Of a stretch of DNA of 64,000 nt, positions 1 through 9,900 are shown one piece after another. A model generated the notes under the pieces. That model did not search any database. It had not been told where the DNA came from and saw only the letters and a program-made list of their open reading frames with translations. Position 1 is the stretch's first letter. Every line of letters begins with the position of its first letter. The DNA is taken from contig NZ_BAABRS010000003.1 of the NCBI RefSeq assembly GCF_039545095.1, positions 1 through 64,000 of the forward strand, read 5' to 3'. The DNA is from Fodinibius salicampi (GTDB taxonomy: Bacteria; Bacteroidota; Rhodothermia; Balneolales; Balneolaceae). Made by a program: the position numbers and the translations under genes.

Positions 1-127
1 CGCCCCCGTAGTGCTTGGCCATCACCGTCGTGATCGCGGCCGTCAGGGTCGTCTTCCCGTGGTCTACGTGACCTATCGTTCCTATGTTTACATGCGGCTT
101 ATTCCGCTGGTATGTCTCTTTTGCCAT
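1..127 (-). CDS. tuf: Elongation factor Tu, N-terminal fragment cut by the window edge
   Basis: Only the first 42 codons are present; the gene runs out of the window at base 1. The translation starts [20 protein letters not shown] and continues into the P-loop GHVDHGKT, the GTP-binding G1 motif of translational GTPases. EF-Tu delivers aminoacyl-tRNA to the ribosomal A site. The start is the ATG at 127-125. Four tRNA genes lie directly upstream on the same strand, which is the classical tRNA-tufB arrangement, so the gene is probably co-transcribed with them and released by tRNA processing. Confidence 0.96.
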   Translation of the reverse strand, partial: MAKETYQRNKPHVNIGTIGHVDHGKTTLTAAITTVMAKHYGG

Positions 128-188
128 GATTACAGTGTTTACAGTTAAATGTTTAACATAACATCATTTGACTTCGCAGCGCTTCGTG

Positions 189-260
<72 letters not shown>

Positions 261-286
261 TTGAGGATGCGAATCCCGTTGGGATG

Positions 287-359
287 AGCGGGCGACCGGA
301 GTCGAACCGGCAACATTCACCTTGGAAGGGTGACACTCTACCAATTGAGTTACGCCCGC
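287..359 (-). tRNA. tRNA-Gly (anticodon TCC)
   Basis: On the minus strand the acceptor stem GCGGGCG pairs with CGCCCGC. The anticodon loop CTTCCAA in a TCACC/GGTGA stem gives TCC, and the T-arm contains GGTTCGACTCC. CCA is not encoded. Second tRNA upstream of tuf. Confidence 0.95.
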
Positions 360-419
360 TTAGACCTATATAGAAATCAAAAGCAAACCCCTAACCAAAT
401 CCGGCGATGTTTACTTTAG

Positions 420-502
420 TGGGGGGAGCAGGATTCGAACCTACGAAGGCTTGCGCCAACAGATTTACAGTCTGCCCCAGTTGGCCACTTTGGTATCCCC
501 CC
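420..502 (-). tRNA. tRNA-Tyr (anticodon GTA)
   Basis: Long-variable-arm (class II) tRNA of 83 nt on the minus strand. The acceptor stem is GGGGGGA/TCCCCCC with discriminator A, the anticodon loop is CTGTAAA, and an extended variable arm precedes the T-arm GGTTCGAATCC. The position between Thr and Gly tRNAs matches the thrU-tyrU-glyT-thrT order. Confidence 0.95.
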
Positions 503-563
503 AGGAATACAACAATAAAAACAGTGCCAAAAAATGGCATCTCTTACACCCGATTTTCTTATG

Positions 564-635
564 AGCCAACGGCCGGATTCGAACCGACGACCGGCTGTTT
601 ACAAGACAGCTGCTCTACCCCTGAGCTACGTTGGC
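564..635 (-). tRNA. tRNA-Thr (anticodon TGT)
   Basis: On the minus strand the acceptor stem GCCAACG pairs with CGTTGGC, discriminator T. The anticodon loop CTTGTAA in a GCTGT/ACAGC stem gives TGT, and the T-arm contains GGTTCGAATCC. It is the first gene of the tRNA-tuf transcription unit. Confidence 0.95.
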
Positions 636-705
636 TTATCGGGTACCGACCTTGAGAGCAACCCAAGCATTTGAGCTTAGAATCCCCTCCAGTCGAAAGA
701 CTCGA

Positions 706-734
706 AAGCTAAGCACAGTTTTTATTTTTGTCAA
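706..734 (-). promoter_or_regulatory. Sigma70-like promoter of the tRNA-tuf operon
   Basis: On the minus strand TTGACA (734-729) is followed after exactly 17 nt by TAGCTT (711-706), about 70 nt upstream of the first tRNA. A consensus -35 with ideal spacing in front of a stable-RNA operon makes this credible. The -10 is only a partial match and no transcript data are available. Confidence 0.5.
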
Positions 735-795
735 CATTGATTTAATAAAAATATCTCTATTAGGCTTTAAGTTTGAATACAAATAAAATCAGCCC

Positions 796-1416
796 TTATC
801 TCTTATAATAATAGATTCCAATCCTTATAATGATGTATACTCCAATTCCTGTCAGGATGATTTTACCATACACAGAAAGATATTCACCAATAAGCCGCCA
901 ATTCTCGTGCACGATCCACCCAAAAGCCAACAAAATTCCATTCCATAAAATGGAACTGACGCCCGAACATAGTATCGTTTTGCTAATAGGGGTATTACCA
1001 AGTCCGGCAGCAAGAGAAATAACTGAACGAGTTCCCGCTAAAAATCGATTGGCCAAAACCACACCTAATCCCCACTTTTCCATCCAGCTTCTAACTTTAT
1101 GAAGGTATTCAACCGGAATAAAACGCAGAAATCTTACGCCCTTCTGTTTTCGTTCTACAACTCCTCCCCATTTATAACCAATCCAATACATTGTCATGAA
1201 ACCAATTACCGAAGCAATGGTTGTTAACAATAAAACCGGCACCAGACCTATTACAGATTCAGCCGCTAAGTATCCACCAAAAGCGACAAGCACGTCACCG
1301 GGAATGGGGGGCACTACATTCTCAATATAAGCAACTACAAAAAAAACGAGATAGATGCTTAACGGCGGCAAAACTTCAATGAACTGCACCATCTCTTGCG
1401 TAAACTGCTCAATCAT
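796..1416 (-). CDS. DedA/VTT-family membrane protein
   Basis: A 206-residue integral membrane protein of the DedA (SNARE-associated/VTT) family. Members are linked to undecaprenyl-phosphate or phospholipid flipping and to membrane-potential homeostasis. Visible family features are an N-terminal re-entrant region with [10 protein letters not shown] near residues 32-41 and, further on, the polar [16 protein letters not shown] stretch with its conserved arginines. Hydrophobic segments follow to a short basic C-terminus (YYYKR). The ATG overlaps the end of ispF by 8 nt, so it is probably translationally coupled as the last gene of queA-ispD-ispF-dedA. The transported lipid cannot be told from sequence. 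Confidence 0.9.
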   Translation of the reverse strand: MIEQFTQEMVQFIEVLPPLSIYLVFFVVAYIENVVPPIPGDVLVAFGGYLAAESVIGLVPVLLLTTIASVIGFMTMYWIGYKWGGVVERKQKGVRFLRFIPVEYLHKVRSWMEKWGLGVVLANRFLAGTRSVISLAAGLGNTPISKTILCSGVSSILWNGILLAFGWIVHENWRLIGEYLSVYGKIILTGIGVYIIIRIGIYYYKR

Positions 1417-1894
1417 GATGCTCGTTCTTGATTAGAAGTACAACAGCCCGGCTAGAGATACCTTCCTTGCGCCCCTCAAACCCCTTTCCTTCAGAGGTAG
1501 TAGCCTTGACCGAAATTTGATCAAACTTCACTTGCAAATCTTCTGCAATACATTCGCGTATTGACCGGATAAAAGGAGCAAGCTTAGGCTCCTCAGCCAC
1601 GACCGTTGCATCAACATTTGCAATCTTCCATCCTTCATCCTTTACCAGTTGGTGGACTCTTCTTAATAATATCCTGCTGTCAATGTCTTTAAAATCAGGA
1701 TTCGTATCCGGGAAATGTTGACCAATATCGCCGAGCGCACATGCCCCCAGCAAGGCATCACAGATCGCATGAAGAAGTACATCAGCATCTGAATATCCCA
1801 CCAAACCCTTTGAAAAAGGCACTTCCACCCCTCCCAATATTAACGGGCGTCCCTCACTAAGCCTATGTACGTCATAACCATACCCAATTCTCAT
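1409..1894 (-). CDS. ispF: 2-C-methyl-D-erythritol 2,4-cyclodiphosphate synthase
   Basis: MEP (non-mevalonate) isoprenoid pathway enzyme that cyclises CDP-methylerythritol 2-phosphate to MEcPP with loss of CMP, as a cytosolic homotrimer. The 161-residue length is typical. The zinc ligands are seen as D8 and H10 in GYDVHR and H42 in the [12 protein letters not shown] helix; the SDAD loop and the [10 protein letters not shown] substrate loop are intact. It begins 14 nt after ispD, the enzyme two steps earlier, and ends within the dedA start. Confidence 0.97.
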   Translation of the reverse strand: MRIGYGYDVHRLSEGRPLILGGVEVPFSKGLVGYSDADVLLHAICDALLGACALGDIGQHFPDTNPDFKDIDSRILLRRVHQLVKDEGWKIANVDATVVAEEPKLAPFIRSIRECIAEDLQVKFDQISVKATTSEGKGFEGRKEGISSRAVVLLIKNEHHD

Positions 1895-1908
1895 AACTAC
1901 ATCCTATT

Positions 1909-2589
1909 CTAGTCGATCATTAGTTTGGCCGTTTCGAAATCCTGTGGATAAGTTATTTTCATATTCATCCGATCTCCCTCTACTATTTTAACTTTTTGAC
2001 CCATTCTTTCAACAAGCGTTGAATCATCCGTGCCAAGAAATTTATCTTGTCTCGCTTGTTTATAAGCTTTAATTAAGACTTCTCTTTGAAATACTTGTGG
2101 CGTCTGGGTTTGCCACATTGCTGTTCGCGGAGGGGTGTTCTCAACATAATGATCTTTAGTAACATACTTAATTGTATCTGTGGCAGGAATGCCAAGCACT
2201 GCTGCACCCACCTCGAATGCAGCCTCGCAACAAGCCTCAATATGCTCCTTCTTAACAAAGGGACGGACCGCATCATGGACTATCACAAGGTCAGTCGCGA
2301 TTATTCGTGATAAGGCATTACTAATAGAATGCTGTCGCTCTTCTCCACCCTCCACGACATCGCCCTGTATTGTATCTGGAAGCAGCGATCCAAGCACCTC
2401 CCGGGTCAACTCTATATAATCTTTTGAAGTAACGACCACCACCTGCTTTAATCCTTCAAGTCCCAAAAATCGATGTATCGTCCGCTCCAATATAGAAATA
2501 CCCTTTAACTCCAAATAAGGCTTTGGAACTTCCTTTTGCATCCGCTTACCGGAGCCCGCTGCAGGTATTACAAGAGTTTTCGTTACCAC
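1909..2589 (-). CDS. ispD: 2-C-methyl-D-erythritol 4-phosphate cytidylyltransferase
   Basis: Couples CTP to methylerythritol 4-phosphate in the MEP pathway. The 226-residue protein has the nucleotidyltransferase signature AAGSGKRM (about residues 10-17, with catalytic K/R) followed by VPKPYLEL. It also has VHDAVRPFV and the C-terminal TDDSTLVERMG and ITYPQDFETAK motifs typical of IspD. Start ATG at 2589, nine bases after the queA stop, so it is in one operon with queA and ispF. The third MEP gene in the window, ispH, is unlinked at 29.4 kb. Confidence 0.97.
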   Translation of the reverse strand: MVTKTLVIPAAGSGKRMQKEVPKPYLELKGISILERTIHRFLGLEGLKQVVVVTSKDYIELTREVLGSLLPDTIQGDVVEGGEERQHSISNALSRIIATDLVIVHDAVRPFVKKEHIEACCEAAFEVGAAVLGIPATDTIKYVTKDHYVENTPPRTAMWQTQTPQVFQREVLIKAYKQARQDKFLGTDDSTLVERMGQKVKIVEGDRMNMKITYPQDFETAKLMID

Positions 2590-2598
2590 CGGACAAAC

Positions 2599-3645
2599 TT
2601 AGAGAATCAAGATTGAGTCACCGAAGCCGAAAAAACGATAATCCTCTTCCTGCGCTTCTTCATAGGCTTCCATGAGGAAATCATATCCACCGAAAGCAGC
2701 TCCGAGCATTAACATGGTAGATTCCGGACGATGGAAGTTCGTAATAACTCCCTCCGTAATTTTAAAATCATAGGGAGGATAAATAAACTTATCGGTCCAG
2801 CCGGTCCCCGGCTTGGAAATACCACTTGCCGTAATACTTGTTTCGATAGTTCGAACGGAAGTGGTGCCGCATCCCACTACCTTATTATCCTTGCTCTTCA
2901 ATGCCTTATTGATCGCATCGGAGGTTTCTTTGGAAATATTATAATTTTCAGAATCCATACGATGCTTTGTCAAATCTTCCACTTCTACCGGACGGAACGT
3001 ACCCCAGCCGATATGAAGGGTGATAGGCAGCATTTTTACTCCTTTATCTTTCAGTTTTTCAACCAGGTCTTGTGTGAAATGCATCGCAGCAAAAGGGGCA
3101 GCTACTGAACCACGCTCTTTAGCAAAGATCGTCTGGTATTGTTCCTTATCTTCCTCTCTGGGTTCGCGATCGATATAGGGTGGAAGGGGCATTTCCCCAA
3201 TATCATCCAATAACTTATAGAGCTCTTCATTGGTACCTTCATAGAGGAATCGGATAGTACGTCCCCTCGAGGTCGTGTTATCAATAACCTCTGCCATCAG
3301 GTCGGGACCAAAATAAAGTTTATTGCCGATACGTATTTTACGAGCAGGTTCAACGAGTACATCCCATAGCATATTTTCGGGAACCAGTTCACGCAACAGG
3401 AATACCTCAATATCGGCATCCGTTTTTTCTTTTTTCCCTTTTAGGCGCGCCGGAAACACCTTGGTATTATTATATATTAGTACATCACCTTCATTTAAAT
3501 ACTTATGAATATCCGAGAATTTTTCGTGCTTAATACTTTCATCCTCCCGATCCAAAACCATTAACTTTGCAGCATCACGTGGTTCAACCGGCTCTTCGGG
3601 AACGTTAAAATCGTCGGTGTCAAACTTAAAATCGGTTAGTTTCAT
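2599..3645 (-). CDS. queA: S-adenosylmethionine:tRNA ribosyltransferase-isomerase
   Basis: QueA transfers and isomerises the ribosyl part of SAM onto 7-aminomethyl-7-deazaguanine at tRNA position 34, giving epoxyqueuosine. The 348-residue length is normal. Diagnostic stretches are PEEPVEPRDAAKLMV near the N-terminus, IYNNTKVFPARLKG, HIGWGTFRPVEVEDLTKHRM and GVITNFHRPESTMLMLGAAFGG. It is the first gene of the queA-ispD-ispF-dedA unit; no function-related reason for this grouping is evident. Confidence 0.97.
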   Translation of the reverse strand: MKLTDFKFDTDDFNVPEEPVEPRDAAKLMVLDREDESIKHEKFSDIHKYLNEGDVLIYNNTKVFPARLKGKKEKTDADIEVFLLRELVPENMLWDVLVEPARKIRIGNKLYFGPDLMAEVIDNTTSRGRTIRFLYEGTNEELYKLLDDIGEMPLPPYIDREPREEDKEQYQTIFAKERGSVAAPFAAMHFTQDLVEKLKDKGVKMLPITLHIGWGTFRPVEVEDLTKHRMDSENYNISKETSDAINKALKSKDNKVVGCGTTSVRTIETSITASGISKPGTGWTDKFIYPPYDFKITEGVITNFHRPESTMLMLGAAFGGYDFLMEAYEEAQEEDYRFFGFGDSILIL

Positions 3646-3753
3646 TATCGAACTACAGCCTTTTATTTGGTTTTATTAAACCGTATTTTTATTGGATTCA
3701 AAGCTTTCAAATATACCCTATTTTCATCCGCTGAACAAGTTCGAATTTATGAC

Positions 3754-3841
3754 GGAGGTGTGCCAGAGCGGTCGAATGGGGCGGTCTCGAAAACCGTTGA
3801 ATCGTTTTTCGATTCCGGGGGTTCGAATCCCTCCACCTCCG
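3754..3841 (+). tRNA. tRNA-Ser (anticodon CGA)
   Basis: An 88-nt class II tRNA. The acceptor stem GGAGGTG pairs with CACCTCC, discriminator G, the expected serine identity base. The D-arm starts TGCCAGAGCGG, the anticodon loop is CTCGAAA, a long variable arm contains ATCGTTTTTCGAT, and the T-arm is GGTTCGAATCC. CCA is not encoded. Confidence 0.95.
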
Positions 3842-4087
3842 CAACTTTTTATAAATAGCGTATATTGGCGTTTGAGTAAATACTTTTTTCCAAAAAAAAC
3901 TACTTAATATCAAACCATAATTAATCAGTTTTATTTCCGTTATTTTTTCTGAAGAAAACTTATGGCAGCTGTTTCCTAAAAAATATTCGGAATAACACTC
4001 TTTATTGTAGAACTTTACTTTATTATACTTAAATTAGTTTCACAGGCGTTATATACGCTTTTGTATAATACTACCGGGTAACTATCA

Positions 4088-4618
4088 ATGATTATGAAAA
4101 AGACTTGGATCTTCACCTTTATAAGTACATTTGTTCTTTTATTCATTGGGATGTCTTCAGTAGCAGAAGCCCAGCTTCGTGAGGATGTTAATCGCTCTTC
4201 CGCACTCACGGGTTCGGTTATAAAACAAAATCCCAGTAAGGACGCTAATCTGGGAAATCTGTTTAATATGCAGATGGATCATTCCTATTCCATGATGTTC
4301 TCAAGTTTTGGAGGACAAATGCAAAACATGAATGCTTATACGAATACCATGCGCTTCTTCTTTTCAGAAGATCTCACTGGTCGGGTTGACTTATCGCTCT
4401 TGCACTCCCCATTCGGGAACAACAATTTTATGTCAAATAACAACGGGATGGATACCCAGTTGCTTATTCGTAATGCTGAGCTGAATTATCAAATTAATGA
4501 GAACAGTAATATCAGCATTCATTTTCAGCAGTTACCTCAAGACTATGGCTACAGTCCCTGGGGCATGGGCCCGCGATCTCGTCACTCTCTGAACTCCGGC
4601 CATTTTATTTTCGACTAG
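4088..4618 (+). CDS. Secreted protein of unknown function
   Basis: Not recognised. The 176 residues start with a classical signal peptide: basic MKK, hydrophobic core TWIFTFISTFVLLFIGMSS, cleavage likely after VAEA before QLRED. The mature part is rich in Met, Asn and Ser (MQMDHSYSMMFSSFGGQMQNMNAY), then alternates polar and hydrophobic residues as in surface beta-strands (TGRVDLSLLHSPF, LLIRNAELNYQI, NISIHFQQL). It ends shortly after a tyrosine/glycine-rich stretch. It is probably periplasmic or outer-membrane. The start may be the second ATG, two codons later. It sits 13 nt before the LytR_C gene and is likely co-transcribed with it. Confidence 0.75.
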   Translation: MIMKKTWIFTFISTFVLLFIGMSSVAEAQLREDVNRSSALTGSVIKQNPSKDANLGNLFNMQMDHSYSMMFSSFGGQMQNMNAYTNTMRFFFSEDLTGRVDLSLLHSPFGNNNFMSNNNGMDTQLLIRNAELNYQINENSNISIHFQQLPQDYGYSPWGMGPRSRHSLNSGHFIFD

Positions 4619-4631
4619 TCCAGCCTAAGGC

Positions 4632-5084
4632 ATGAGCTCAGATAGCAGAGAATCCAGTTCGTTTGTTCTAAATGCTGCCATTGGATTTCTTAGCCTACTT
4701 TTAGTACTGCTTGTTTTTGGTCTTTTTACCCGTATTGTTTATCCCCGGATAGAAAACCAACGTAATGAGATAAACACCAATCTAATTGGAGATATTATTC
4801 AGCTTGAAGTGCTAAATGGCTGTGGAGTTCCCGGTGTAGCCAATACCTTTACTTCTACACTTCGCAAAAATGGATTTGATGTAGTAGAAACAGGAAATTT
4901 CAAGAACTTTGATATGACCAATACGGTTATAATAGCACGGACCATTAATAAAGGTAACGCACTGAAAATTGCTGATGTTCTCGGCGTTGAACCTCAAAAT
5001 GTTATTGTAGAAGCATCAGAAGATTACTATCTCGATGCGACCGTTGTTATAGGATCTGATTATAAATCTTTAACACTCAACTAA
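4632..5084 (+). CDS. LytR C-terminal-domain membrane protein
   Basis: A 150-residue protein with one N-terminal transmembrane helix (about residues 16-35, AAIGFLSLLLVLLVFGLFTR) and an extracytoplasmic LytR_C-type domain. The domain core IQLEVLNGCGVPGVANTF and the closing ATVVIGSDY match the 'V-NG-G--G-A' and 'D--VILG-D' patterns of that family. In cell-wall LytR/CpsA/Psr proteins this domain is C-terminal to the catalytic domain; here it stands alone on an anchor, as often seen next to rsfS in this lineage. Its biochemical role is unknown. It precedes rsfS by 6 nt. Confidence 0.85.
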   Translation: MSSDSRESSSFVLNAAIGFLSLLLVLLVFGLFTRIVYPRIENQRNEINTNLIGDIIQLEVLNGCGVPGVANTFTSTLRKNGFDVVETGNFKNFDMTNTVIIARTINKGNALKIADVLGVEPQNVIVEASEDYYLDATVVIGSDYKSLTLN

Positions 5085-5090
5085 TTTTAT

Positions 5091-5498
5091 ATGACCAACA
5101 CCTCTTCTAAAAAAGAACAACAATTTACCAGCGTCAATGACGCCAAAACAGCCGATTCCGAAAAGCTGATTGAAGTCATAACAGAAGCAATGCTCGACCG
5201 AAAAGCAGAAGACATTATTGTACTGGATGTTCACAAACTAACTACGCTGGCAGATAAGTTTATCGTTTGCCATGCCAGTACGGATGTTCAAATCAAAGCC
5301 ATTGCTGATAATATTAATAAGGAGACGCACGAAAATCTGGGCGAAAAAGCCTGGAAAGAAGAAGGACGCGAAAGCCGGCGATGGGTTATTCTGGATTATG
5401 TAAATGTCGTTGTACATATCTTTAAAAAGGAATTGCGTGAGTATTATGCTCTCGAACGCATGTGGAATGATGCCCCGGTTCAAAGAATTGAAGAATAA
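5091..5498 (+). CDS. rsfS: Ribosomal silencing factor RsfS
   Basis: RsfS (Iojap/DUF143) binds ribosomal protein L14 and blocks 30S-50S joining when cells are starved. The 135 residues contain the family core: IIVLDVHKLTTLADKFIVCH, ASTDVQIKAIADNI, then RRWVILDYVNVVVHIF and the C-terminal EYYALERMWNDAP. The length is normal apart from a roughly 20-residue polar N-terminal extension. It lies in a tight operon after the LytR_C gene, and its 3' end overlaps the proposed start of the following lipoprotein. Confidence 0.96.
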   Translation: MTNTSSKKEQQFTSVNDAKTADSEKLIEVITEAMLDRKAEDIIVLDVHKLTTLADKFIVCHASTDVQIKAIADNINKETHENLGEKAWKEEGRESRRWVILDYVNVVVHIFKKELREYYALERMWNDAPVQRIEE

Positions 5499-5922
5499 TC
5501 CTCATTTTTCGATATCGGGCTTATTGTTAACTATTGGATTTTTTATGATCTTTGGGTGCGCTTCTTCAGATCCCAAATTAACTGATTCTTATCCCAATTT
5601 AACAGAACTGCAACAGCCCGAGGATACACCACATCAGGAAGGGAAAGTATATATTGATTCGCTGAAGCAAATTACCATTGAAAAAGAAAACGCACTTTTA
5701 ATTTCCGGCAAACTCGCCGATGGCTGTACGCATCTCCGGACCGTATCTCATCAAGAGACAAAAGATAATTCCCTTCACTTACAAGTTACTGCTTGGCGGC
5801 ACACTGACAAAATGTGCACCCAAGCACTCGTCCCCTTCTCTTATATTTATCAGGAATTAAGTAATTCCCAAATTATTCACTATTCTGATATTCTCATTAA
5901 CGGAAAAAAATATTCGATATAG
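5467..5922 (+). CDS. Putative lipoprotein, unknown function
   Basis: Not recognised. The open frame begins at 5404, but the likely start is one of the tandem ATGs at 5467/5470. This gives MMPRFKELK, a hydrophobic stretch (SGLLLTIGFFMIFG) and a lipobox ending in Cys (IFGC|ASSD). That points to a lipoprotein anchored in the inner or outer membrane. The remaining roughly 115 residues include a central GKLADGCTHLRTVSHQE and look like one small beta domain with two further cysteines (DGCTH, KMCTQ). The start lies inside the end of rsfS, so translation is probably coupled. It is followed 2 nt later by the dehydrogenase gene. Confidence 0.7.
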   Translation: MMPRFKELKNNPHFSISGLLLTIGFFMIFGCASSDPKLTDSYPNLTELQQPEDTPHQEGKVYIDSLKQITIEKENALLISGKLADGCTHLRTVSHQETKDNSLHLQVTAWRHTDKMCTQALVPFSYIYQELSNSQIIHYSDILINGKKYSI

Positions 5923-5924
5923 CG

Positions 5925-6899
5925 ATGCCTAAAAAAGTACTGGTTACTGAACCCATTGTCGATTCTGTTATCAATAAGCTCAAGGCCCACTTCTCTGTGG
6001 ATGTTGGCCAGCGTGGCGATTATAATTCAGAGGAAGCCCTTATTCGCGATATCCCTCAATACCACGCCATACTGCCCATGCTTTCCAACCCAATCACTAG
6101 CGAGGTCTTAAAGGCAGGAGAACGCCTACAAATCGTTGCCAACCATGCTGTAGGGTACAATAATATTGATGTTGATGCTGCCCATAAAGAAAATATTTAT
6201 GTAGCAAACACTCCCGATGTTCTGACTGACTCCTGTGCCGAATTTACGATCGGACTTATATTAGCAGTAAGCAGAAGGCTATTTGAAGCACAGCGCTATC
6301 TCCTCGATGGTAAATTTGATGGATGGGAACCACTCGGTTTTTTAGGCAAAGAACTCCAGAGAAGTACACTCGGTATTGTGGGGATGGGCAGAATTGGTCA
6401 GGCTGTAGCTCAAAGGGCCAAAGCATTTGGTATGGATATTATTTACCATAACCGAAGCCGATTGGCGCCAGAGACAGAAAATACCTTTGATGCCTCTTAC
6501 CGGGCTGATATAGAAAGATTAGCCGAAGAAGCCGATATTCTTACTCTTCACTGTCCGCTCACTGATGAAACCAAACATCTTGTGGATAAAGAGGTTCTTT
6601 CTTTATTGGGAGAAAAAGCAATATTGGTTAATACTTCTCGCGGTCCCGTCGTTGATGAAAAAGCTCTTGCTGAGGCCCTGCATGATGGGACCATCGGGGG
6701 AGCTGCCCTGGATGTATTTGAAGAAGAGCCCAATGTGCATCCCCGTCTCCTGGCAGCACCTAATTGCCTGTTGACCCCTCACATCGCTAGTGCCAGTCAA
6801 GAAACACGAGAAGCGATAGGCATGTTGGCTGCTGAGGCTATTATCGGGATTCTTGAGGGACAAGACCCAAATAAAATTCCTAACTTGATTCAACCTTAA
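5925..6899 (+). CDS. D-isomer 2-hydroxyacid dehydrogenase (glyoxylate/hydroxypyruvate reductase-like)
   Basis: NAD(P)-dependent oxidoreductase of the D-2-hydroxyacid dehydrogenase family, 324 residues. The Rossmann motif GIVGMGRIGQAV lies at about 150-161. The catalytic set is visible as Arg239 (NTSRGPVVDE), a Glu in DVFEEEP (about 266-268) and His286 (TPHIASAS). After the second beta strand the sequence HNRSR carries basic residues, which suggests an NADPH preference as in glyoxylate/hydroxypyruvate reductases (inference). Closest in overall look to GyaR/GhrB-type reductases rather than SerA: no ACT domain is present. It starts 2 nt after the lipoprotein gene. Confidence 0.92.
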   Translation: MPKKVLVTEPIVDSVINKLKAHFSVDVGQRGDYNSEEALIRDIPQYHAILPMLSNPITSEVLKAGERLQIVANHAVGYNNIDVDAAHKENIYVANTPDVLTDSCAEFTIGLILAVSRRLFEAQRYLLDGKFDGWEPLGFLGKELQRSTLGIVGMGRIGQAVAQRAKAFGMDIIYHNRSRLAPETENTFDASYRADIERLAEEADILTLHCPLTDETKHLVDKEVLSLLGEKAILVNTSRGPVVDEKALAEALHDGTIGGAALDVFEEEPNVHPRLLAAPNCLLTPHIASASQETREAIGMLAAEAIIGILEGQDPNKIPNLIQP

Positions 6900-6942
6900 A
6901 TTCGATTCATATTCAAATACCTGATGAATCGACCTTAGTTTT

Positions 6943-9900
6943 ATGAAGACATCTCTGGATCTATCCCGGCTTTACCGTCTTTTAGGATGGGCAATTTTAA
7001 CTCTTTTATTACTACTTCTTGCTCTCGAGGGATGGCGTTATAGTATCAAGCCATCAGACGCTAACCATCAACAAATCGTAGAACAAAGACTCACGGAATC
7101 GGCTCAGTTTTTTGAGAATAAGCAACAGCAATTGCTAAATCGATCTGAGCAGTTGGCTTCCACCCTTCAATCATTACTGCTGCAAGAACATTCGCCTCAA
7201 AATATTTACACGCATCTGGATTCATATTCCGATTTTTGGGGAATATCTTTGTACCAGAATGACCAACCTATCGTCTGGAAAGGATTTGCTCCGCCCAACC
7301 GAAATGACAATTCTTTAGAAGATCCCCTCGAACCCCAAATAACACTCTCAAAGGAAAACAATACTACTTACTGGGAGGCCTATGTCCCTTTTAATGTGCA
7401 AAGAAATGATGATGTCATCTGGTATCAGATGTTCACCAGTTATCGCATAGAACAGACCAATCCATTAGCTATTGGCTCCGCTACTGAATTTAATATCCTC
7501 CATTCAGAATCTTCGATTGATTATCCAGTAAACTTTAGCATTTTTAGTTCTCCACCTGATAGTGTAACCCAAACCCAAAAATTAAACAACATTGAGAGAG
7601 ACTCTATTGGTGTTGTTTATGCTTCTGAGGAGGATCTTCTGCAAAAAAAAGAAGAATGGAATGAAGGAAACAGTTTCTGGCGATCTCTTTTCGCCCTATT
7701 CAGTTTTGCAGTCTTCGTCATTGTCTTCTTCAAAGCCGTTGATAAAGTTAGTTGGCTTACCGGACTTCTTCTACAACTCTTTTTTATTAGTGCCGGCTGG
7801 TTTGTATTAGCTTATACTGATATTATATCAATCTGGACCCAGATGCTTGTTGAACCTGCGAATGAAGCATGGGCTAAAACTGCAGAACAGCTGGCCTATA
7901 TATTTACACAGGTATTCTTTGCCCTACTTGCTTCAATCGCTATTGCCCGAAAACTACCATTCTTCAACAGGAAGATAAAAGCCAACTCCTATCTTGCTTC
8001 TATTGGTTTAGCCACCTTTGTGGGAGCTATTAATGGCCTTAGTATACCGCTTGTTCTCAATTGGACCTATAACAATATTGTTTCTTCCGGCATCCCGCTA
8101 TTAGACCTACGCATATTACCAGAATGGAACACGGTTATTATCTATCTTATAGTTGGGCTAACACTTTTGTCATTGGGAATTCTTTTATCTTCCCTTAATC
8201 TCCTTCTTTTTCGCTCTACTCTAAATCACATCCGGTTATCAGCAACCATTGTTGTAATAGCTTTTATTATTGGTCTTTTACTAACCCAACTTTTAGTCCT
8301 CAATTTCCCCGCCCTCAATTGGATTCTCTATTCAAGTATAGCGGCCTTTGCTATTATTCTATTTATTGCAATTGGCCACGCTCAGAACATTCCAGGGATA
8401 TCGTCCCTCTCTCCGCTGCGTAACATTGTTATGGGGAGCATATTTATTGCAACCTTGGGGGTACCCATGTTTTACCAATCTTATCTCATACATATCGACG
8501 AAGAACTTTTACAAACAGCCCAAAATTATGCGCAGGAAGAAGATCCCCAGGCTAGGGAGTTAACCCGTCAGCTTTTAGTGAATCTTGAGAAAGAGTTTCA
8601 AACTATTTCCAACGAAGATATCCTTAATAATCAATCATCAATACAATCTCGGTTCACCCAAAACATTCGTGATTTCCTGGAATCGGAATGGAACACCTAT
8701 TCGTTTGACCTACAGCTGGTTAGCAGCTCTGAAGAGCTTATTGCAAACTATTCCACCAATCTAAATTCACCAAACTGGATAAATTACTTCAACATCCCTC
8801 GACTAAAAATAACTACAGAAATACAACAGATTACCAGATCCAGCATCCAGCCAATTATTCAACAGCCACAGCTCATAAACCAACAGGATTACCGGACTTT
8901 TTACAGGGGTTGGATACCCGTTTTTGGATCTTCCGAGTACCAACCGATAGCCTGGATTTTATGCTCTGTTTATAAAGAGCGCCCTCAATTTAATAAGCCA
9001 ATTCGCGCAGTAATGGCTTCATTAACGTATGAGGACTGGAATAATAACTTCTTGATGCAGAAATACGAGAATGCTCAGTTAGTGAGTGCTACCGACCAGG
9101 GTTTTACAGGATATTTCCCTAAGTACCAGCAACTAAATGAGGAAGAGCAGAAAGCTCTCGAAAGCGATTCACTTATTTATTATTACGATCAGGCTAATGA
9201 AAACACCTATCGCACATTGTTGTGGAAAGAATCAGATACTGTATCCATTAAAACCAGTTCTGCCCTGCCGGAATATCGACTTATTCTATTCTCTCTTTTC
9301 CGTTTCAGCTTTACCCTACTCATTGTAGGTTGCCTAATTACTTTTATTACTCAGCTTATTAATAAGCATCAAACTTCGTTGCTGGGAGAAAATAAGCGCT
9401 TTCAGGATCGTATCCTCGATAGTTTCTTACTGGCCACTCTAATCTTTCTAGGATTCTTAATTGCGACTTCACATTATGCTATCAAAAAGCAGAACCAAGA
9501 AATTGTTCGACAGGAATTATTTGAGAAGCTTGAGCGGCTTGCGGAGTCTATTCAATCCAGCCAGCTTATGGACAACAATTTTAGTCGCAGCCCCTCATCT
9601 TCGCTCGAATCTCTTACGACCCCGTGGAATGTGGATGCTACTTTATATACGGACCACAGCGTAGCTGAAACTACAACACCCCAAATATATCAGCAACACT
9701 TACTTCCCGATATCCTACCCTATGATATTTATCATCAAATTTCAGTCCAGCAAAAAAGGGAGGCTTATTCTTCCGTTAATTTGGCGGGACAACCTTTACT
9801 TATTGGCTACCGTTCTATTCTGGATGATGAAAATGAAACAATGGGAATTCTTGCCATCCCAACCTTTCTGGAATCGCCTAAATATGATCAGCAACTATTG

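Noticed and set aside
407-655. Open frame across the tRNA-Tyr and tRNA-Thr genes
   Set aside because: Its translation merely reads through the antisense of two tRNA genes; no independent coding signal. The same holds for the frame at 145-336.
5404-5466. Longer N-terminus for the lipoprotein after rsfS
   Set aside because: It overlaps the conserved rsfS C-terminus and would put a long polar stretch ahead of the signal sequence.
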